NCBI GenBank assembly: GCA_015222755.1
Contig: JADFVX010000096.1
Coordinates: 1 to 25,074, forward strand
Reading direction: 5' to 3'
Origin: Pseudomonadota bacterium
Lineage (GTDB): Bacteria; Desulfobacterota; JADFVX01
DNA length: 25,074 bases
The notes beneath the pieces were generated by a model, which made no database searches, was not told the DNA's origin, and saw only the letters and a program-made list of their open reading frames with translations. The position numbers and the translations under genes were made by a program. Positions 21,415 through 25,074 of this stretch are shown here, in pieces (within the stretch, counting starts at the first letter, position 1; the number at the start of each line of letters is the position of its first letter).

Positions 21415-22602
21415 ATGAATATTCTTTATGTAGACTGCTTTTCAGGGATAAGCGGGGATATGATGGTGGGGGCGCTAATAGATATGGGCGTCCCTCTTGC
21501 CTTTATTGAAGAGGAACTTGCGGGGCTTCCCGTGGATGGCTATGGGCTTTCTGTAGGCCGGACAAAGAGAAGCGGCATCGATGCGGCCGACTTCAAGGTT
21601 CACATTGAAAAAGCTCAGCCTCAAAGGGATTTCCGCCTTATAAAAGAACTTCTCCTGTCATCTTCACTCAAGGAAAGCGTGAAAAGCCTGAGCCTCAAGA
21701 TATTTGAAACACTGGCACAGGCTGAGGCAAAGGTGCATGGCGTCCCGGTGGAGTCCGTTCACTTTCATGAGGTCGGTGCCCTTGATTCAATCGTAGATGT
21801 CGTAGCCGCGGCTATTGGAATAGATTTTTTGCAGGCCCAAGCAATTTATGCCTCCCCTCTGGTGACAGGCAGAGGCATGGTAAAAACAGATCACGGCCTG
21901 ATGCCCGTACCTGCACCGGCAACGGCGGAAATGCTTAAAAACATACCGGCAGAAAGCGGCATTGTGGAAGCTGAACTTGTGACCCCCACCGGTGCAGCTA
22001 TCCTGAAGACTCTTGTAAAGGGTTTTGGCCCAATGCCGGAGATGAAGGTGGAGCGGGTGGGCTATGGAGCGGGGGACAAGGATTTTGCTGAGCACCCCAA
22101 CCTGCTGAGAATATTTTCGGGACAGCTCTCTTCTGAGATCTGCAAGGTCTCCACGGAACGGGAGAGAGACACTGTGATGGTAGTGGAGACCTCCATAGAT
22201 GACATGAATCCCCAGTTTTTTGAGCCCCTTGTAGAAGCGCTTTTTGAAGCAGGGGCCCTTGATGTTTTGCTTATTCCGGTTTATATGAAAAAGGGAAGAC
22301 CTGGAACGCTGCTGCAGGCACTTGTCCCCCCTGAGAAAAGAGCAAAAATATCTGGTATAATATTTAAAAACAGCACCGCCATAGGTTTGCGCTTCTACCA
22401 TGCCGACCGTGAAAAGCTGAAAAGACACACAGAAAAGATAGAAACACCACTGGGCAGCATAAAAGTCAAGGTGCTGGAAAGGTCTCCCGGTGTGGTGGAT
22501 TTCAGGCCGGAGTATGAAGAACTGAAGCGTCTGGCAAAGCTTCATAAAATGTCTATAGAAGAGGTCGAAAGGAAGGTGAAGGCAGCTTTGACAGATACCT
22601 AA
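21415..22602 (+). CDS. larC: Nickel insertion protein LarC (NPN cyclometallase)
   Basis: A 395-residue CTP-dependent protein that inserts nickel into the bisthiocarboxylic mononucleotide to make the NPN cofactor. Family signs: N-terminal YVDCFSGISGDMMVGALID, VHFHEVGALDSIVDVV (His/Asp/Glu-rich metal region), ASPLVTGRGMVKTDHGLMPVPAPAT, ELVTPTGAA, and the C-terminal half METSIDDMNP-like VETSIDDMNPQFFEPL. It is one continuous frame, unlike Lactobacillus plantarum where LarC1 and LarC2 are joined by programmed frameshifting. ATG start, one base after the larB stop. The following cyclase gene starts 12 nt after its stop. Confidence 0.94.
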   Translation: MNILYVDCFSGISGDMMVGALIDMGVPLAFIEEELAGLPVDGYGLSVGRTKRSGIDAADFKVHIEKAQPQRDFRLIKELLLSSSLKESVKSLSLKIFETLAQAEAKVHGVPVESVHFHEVGALDSIVDVVAAAIGIDFLQAQAIYASPLVTGRGMVKTDHGLMPVPAPATAEMLKNIPAESGIVEAELVTPTGAAILKTLVKGFGPMPEMKVERVGYGAGDKDFAEHPNLLRIFSGQLSSEICKVSTERERDTVMVVETSIDDMNPQFFEPLVEALFEAGALDVLLIPVYMKKGRPGTLLQALVPPEKRAKISGIIFKNSTAIGLRFYHADREKLKRHTEKIETPLGSIKVKVLERSPGVVDFRPEYEELKRLAKLHKMSIEEVERKVKAALTDT

Positions 22603-22614
22603 AGGGGCGCGCTT

Positions 22615-24039
22615 TTGGGAAAGAAAAAACAAAAAATACTCGTTGTCTGCTCTGACAGCGAGTTTCGTGATTTTATCGCAGGGGAACTGTCGGAAGAGTT
22701 CTCCCTCCACATGGCTGTCGATGAGAATGAAGGTCTTTCCCTTGTTGAAACGGAAAAGCCGGACCTCATCCTGATCGATCGTGAGATCCCCCGCTGTGAA
22801 GGCGAAGACTTTTGCCAGACCCTGAAAAAAAAGAGGTCTACGGCCTCTATCCCGGTTATAATGATAGCCTCTCCCGAAGAAGATGGCAAAATAGTTCTCC
22901 CCATATATGCCTGTGCCGATGATTACCTCGCAAAACCTGTTTTTGTTCCGGAACTACAGGCCAAAATACGCTCCCACCTGCATTCAAAAAAACTTTTCAG
23001 ACGTTTCAAAAAAATGGACCTTATCGATATTATAGAGGTCTACGAGACGGTAACTACATTTCACACAAGCCATGAAATACTTCTTACTATTACAAGGAAG
23101 ATTGCAAAGGAGACAGGGGCCGTAAAGTGTTCTGTCGTAAAGGTAGACGACAATACGGGAGAGGCCTGTGTCGTTGCTTCAAATGAGGACGATAAGGTAG
23201 AAAACCTTAAGATAGATATTGATAAATACCCCGAAATAAAAAAGGCCTTTGAGCTAAAACATCAGGTCTACATAAAAGACCTTAAAAAAGACCCCCTTAC
23301 CGCAGATTTTCGTGAGGGCATAAAAGGATTACCCTTCAGTTCCGTTGCCATCGTACCCATAGCTTTGAAGGACAAAATGATAGGCACTCTTTTTCTGCGG
23401 GTAGCTGCAAAAAAAGGCAAGCTCTCGGAGCGTGACCTTGCCATGTGCTCGGTAACAGCCAAGGCCGCATACCGGGTACTTGAAAATGCCAAGCTTGTAG
23501 AGTCACTTCGCTTTGCCAATATAAAGCTTGAAAAGCTTGCTACTACAGATGGTCTAACGGGAATATACAACCACCGTTATTTTTACCAGCGCCTTGAGGA
23601 AGAATTCAATATATCTACCCGCTACAATCTTAGCCTTGCCTGCATAATGCTGGACATTGATTTTTTCAAAAGGATCAACGATACCTACGGGCACCGCAAG
23701 GGTGATCAGATCCTTAAGGAGATGGCGGCAATCATAAGCCGTACGATACGTAAAACCGACGTGGAGGCACGATACGGGGGGGAAGAGTTTGTTATCCTGC
23801 TGCCACATACAAATGAAAAAGGGGCAATGTTTCAGGCTGAGAGGATAAGGTCTGCTGTAGGAAAGGGCAGGTACTCCGTGCTGCCAAATGGTGAGACTGT
23901 CACAATAAGTCTTGGTGTCGCTACTTGTAAGCAGGATGCTGTACGCAAGGCGGAAGACCTCGTCAAGTTTGCAGATAAGGCACTTTATGAGGCAAAAGGC
24001 CGGGGGCGGAACCAGTCGGTGATGTGGGGGGATTTTTGA
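22615..24039 (+). CDS. Diguanylate cyclase with REC and GAF-like domains
   Basis: A 474-residue cytosolic protein making c-di-GMP. A receiver domain (about 7-122) has phospho-acceptor D55 (LILIDREIP) and KP in DDYLAKPV, but the usual acidic pair is reduced to S13-D14. A GAF-like domain (about 135-300) follows, with FSSVAIVPIALKDKMIGTLFL. The GGDEF domain (about 310-474) has TTDGLTGIYNHRYF, DIDFFKRINDTYGH, the active-site variant GGEEF at 388-392 and an RxxD inhibitory site (R379-D382) exactly five residues before it, so activity and product feedback are expected. TTG start with AAAGGGG upstream, 12 nt after larC. The PilZ-like protein at 3571 is a possible but unproven responder. Confidence 0.95.
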   Translation: MGKKKQKILVVCSDSEFRDFIAGELSEEFSLHMAVDENEGLSLVETEKPDLILIDREIPRCEGEDFCQTLKKKRSTASIPVIMIASPEEDGKIVLPIYACADDYLAKPVFVPELQAKIRSHLHSKKLFRRFKKMDLIDIIEVYETVTTFHTSHEILLTITRKIAKETGAVKCSVVKVDDNTGEACVVASNEDDKVENLKIDIDKYPEIKKAFELKHQVYIKDLKKDPLTADFREGIKGLPFSSVAIVPIALKDKMIGTLFLRVAAKKGKLSERDLAMCSVTAKAAYRVLENAKLVESLRFANIKLEKLATTDGLTGIYNHRYFYQRLEEEFNISTRYNLSLACIMLDIDFFKRINDTYGHRKGDQILKEMAAIISRTIRKTDVEARYGGEEFVILLPHTNEKGAMFQAERIRSAVGKGRYSVLPNGETVTISLGVATCKQDAVRKAEDLVKFADKALYEAKGRGRNQSVMWGDF

Positions 24040-24052
24040 GCAGTTTGTAGAA

Positions 24053-24085
24053 AACCTGCTTTTAATAGGTTACGTCCCCTTTTTC
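24053..24085 (+). other. Hairpin and repeat-like sequence after the cyclase gene
   Basis: AACCT (24053-24057) and AGGTT (24067-24071) form a small stem, followed by ACGTCCCC and a T-run, which could act as a weak terminator. Read on the minus strand it contains AAAAAGGGGACGTAACC, which from memory resembles a dispersed motif found near mobile elements in several proteobacteria; that resemblance is unverified. Confidence 0.3.
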
Positions 24086-24087
24086 CT

Positions 24088-24103
24088 CCAACTGTGGTTG
24101 GGT
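24088..24103 (-). other. Possible truncated attC remnant at the end of the cassette array
   Basis: Eight bases after the stop of the cassette gene, the minus strand reads ACCCAAC, a perfect RYYYAAC (R''-type) box at the exact place where an attC would begin. It is followed after CACA by GTTGG, giving the hairpin CCAAC-N4-GTTGG instead of a full ~60-130 nt attC. The rest of an attC is absent. Confidence 0.3.
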
Positions 24104-24110
24104 GGATTGT

Positions 24111-24440
24111 TCATTTCATGTAGCCTACAGCCTTCAATTCTACAATTAGTTTCTCTTTGGTATGGAACCGCTCTAGATCATGCAATGCCATTATGACTTT
24201 AGTAACAACCATTCTAAAGTTCTTAATATCGAATTCTTTCTCCAGTGGATAAATGTCTTCTAGTGAAGACATGATTGTATATATTATTTCATCATCATTT
24301 TTTGAAAATCGTCCCAAAGATCTTGCAAACTTGCTAGGAAGGCTATGGTACTTTATATATTCAATTAAATATTTTTCACAATACTCCATTGCTTGCCTGG
24401 CAACCTCTTGTTCTCGCCATATTCGTTCTTGTTCATTCAT
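24111..24440 (-). CDS. Hypothetical protein, probable integron cassette gene
   Basis: A 109-residue soluble, mostly helical, charged protein that I do not recognise. The first 35 residues (NEQERIWREQEVARQAMEY) look like an amphipathic helix; the middle contains SLPSKFARSLGRFSKNDDEI; the end is TKEKLIVELKAVGYMK. No signal peptide or membrane segment. The start ATG 24440 has AAGGAAAG 5 nt upstream; a TTG at 24470 would give a longer form. It is more AT-rich than the neighbouring chemotaxis and lar genes, opposes them in strand, and begins about 50 nt after an attC-like site, which is the layout of an integron cassette. Confidence 0.6.
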   Translation of the reverse strand: MNEQERIWREQEVARQAMEYCEKYLIEYIKYHSLPSKFARSLGRFSKNDDEIIYTIMSSLEDIYPLEKEFDIKNFRMVVTKVIMALHDLERFHTKEKLIVELKAVGYMK

Positions 24441-24486
24441 GCGACTTTCCTTCTTGATGAGCGCCACCAATATCTCTTTTATTCAT
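24433..24486 (-). CDS. Possible 17-codon leader ORF in front of the cassette gene
   Basis: An ATG just 3 nt beyond the attC boundary opens a 17-residue frame (MNKRDIGGAHQEGKSHE) whose TGA overlaps the start of the downstream gene (ATGAATGA). Short ORFs at cassette junctions can help ribosomes reach cassette starts that lack good sites. It has no clear Shine-Dalgarno and may be chance. Confidence 0.25.
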   Translation of the reverse strand: MNKRDIGGAHQEGKSHE

Positions 24487-24489
24487 TAC

Positions 24490-24618
24490 GTCCAACGACT
24501 CAGCTCAGGGGCTTGCGAATTAAGGGCAAAGCATCTGGATTAAATTAACGATTTTAAAAGCCAACACATTCAAATCAAACGCCGTGCCAGCAAGTCCCAT
24601 TGCAGCGCCTTGTTAGCT
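24490..24618 (-). repeat. Integron attC recombination site, VCR-like (129 nt)
   Basis: In the direction of the flanking genes (minus strand) the element starts with AGCTAAC (24618-24612) 4 nt after a stop codon and ends with GTTGGAC (24496-24490), a perfect GTTRRRY box with cleavage expected after the first G. Inside, GGGACTTGC (24598-24590) and GCAAGCCCC (24517-24509) are complementary at 9 positions with one G-U and form the L boxes. The GGGACTTGC/GCAAGCCCC pair, overall length and AT-rich centre recall Vibrio cholerae repeats (GGGACTG/CAGCCCC). Imperfect R-box pairing is normal, because the last six bases arrive with the next cassette. Confidence 0.75.
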
Positions 24619-24622
24619 GCTG

Positions 24623-25074
24623 TCATATTGCCCATATCAAACCTTCTTGAAGGTGGCGGTTAACACTAACCTCTGATGCATCAGGATGTAGACCTAAAAC
24701 TACCCGCAGAATCTTGACGGCATGGTATACGGACTTCATTAGCTCACGCTGCTCATGCACGTATCTTTGATCAAACTCATTCTCTTTTATTGAGTGAGCA
24801 GGTTTCTGGCGCAAAGTTCGAATACGTCTGAATGTTCGAAGCATTTCCTCAATTTCTGACCGATCATCTGTCTTAAACTTATACTTTAACCAATCATCTA
24901 AAATCTGAATTGTTCCTTTTGATTTTACAACAATCTTGCCATCCTTACGTTGCTCTTCTGTTTCGAGTGAAACATCATTATCAAAAAAAATTCTATTCAG
25001 ATTCTCGGATAGCATCTTATCAAGAAGATGCACGAACTCATTGTATTCCTTTAATGTTGGACGAAGCAGATACC
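24623..25074 (-). CDS. HEPN-like protein, probable cassette gene (5' end beyond the window)
   Basis: The frame is open through the right edge, and the 14 residues before the first GTG (25033) look like protein (LLRPTLKEYNEFV), so the gene begins outside the window; 149 residues are visible. The stretch RTFRRIRTLRQKPAHSI contains RQKPAH, an Rx4H motif 62 residues from the C-terminus, between two predicted long helices (EIEEMLRTFRRIRTLR and HEQRELMKSVYHAVKILRVVLGL). This is the arrangement of HEPN ribonuclease domains found in toxins and phage-defence proteins, though the match is by motif only. An attC-like site starts 4 nt after its TGA and the region is AT-rich. Confidence 0.6.
   Translation of the reverse strand, partial: YLLRPTLKEYNEFVHLLDKMLSENLNRIFFDNDVSLETEEQRKDGKIVVKSKGTIQILDDWLKYKFKTDDRSEIEEMLRTFRRIRTLRQKPAHSIKENEFDQRYVHEQRELMKSVYHAVKILRVVLGLHPDASEVSVNRHLQEGLIWAI

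Noticed and set aside
21415..22602. Programmed frameshift in larC as in Lactobacillus plantarum
   Set aside because: Here larC is a single uninterrupted frame covering both halves.
1..25074. CRISPR arrays, tRNA/rRNA genes, insertion-sequence transposases, prophage genes
   Set aside because: No regularly spaced direct repeats, cloverleaf, rRNA blocks or transposase/phage protein motifs were seen in any frame.

Overview
The window reads like the chromosome of a Gram-negative, free-living, motile bacterium of the Deltaproteobacteria/Desulfobacterota type. That placement is an inference from the tandem DUF507 genes, the GroEL/Lon style, the CheC/CheD chemotaxis set, the LarB/LarC pair and a probable selenoprotein; no rRNA or tRNA is present to confirm it. 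From 1 to about 24,040 the DNA is dense housekeeping sequence with many TTG/GTG starts. The last kilobase is more AT-rich and accessory.

Left part (1-9,300, nearly all minus strand). A truncated methyltransferase (plus strand) converges on a glk-pgi-bpt unit (glucokinase, glucose-6-phosphate isomerase, leucyl/arginyl-tRNA-protein transferase). Then come a PilZ-like protein and a yfcE-queD-hypothetical-rhodanese unit. The exported rhodanese has an in-frame UGA inside its active-site loop (Cys-Thr-UGA), and the frame continues through a typical rhodanese C-terminus. It is best read as a selenocysteine protein. Next are groES-groEL with a strong terminator, a promoter and a degenerate CIRCE-like repeat, then a lipoprotein behind two DUF507 genes.

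Middle and right part (9,350-24,040, all plus strand). A small YwqK/MORN-like lipoprotein has a promoter whose spacer holds a perfect 14-bp palindrome. It is followed by a terminator, an inverted-repeat-rich spacer, and galU with a near-consensus promoter. Then lon, thiL and a compact chemotaxis cluster follow with almost no gaps: cheR, an MCP without a periplasmic sensor domain, cheW, cheY, cheA, cheC and cheD, with no cheB in view. After these come larB and larC (nickel-pincer cofactor synthesis) and a REC-GAF-GGDEF diguanylate cyclase.

Right end (24,040-25,074). Two minus-strand genes of unknown function are separated by a ~129-nt element with the architecture of an integron attC site of the long, VCR-like type. 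The outer gene runs off the window and carries a HEPN-like RxxxxH motif. A remnant resembling the start of a second attC follows the inner gene. This looks like the distal end of a gene-cassette array abutting the core chromosome; no integrase is seen inside the window.
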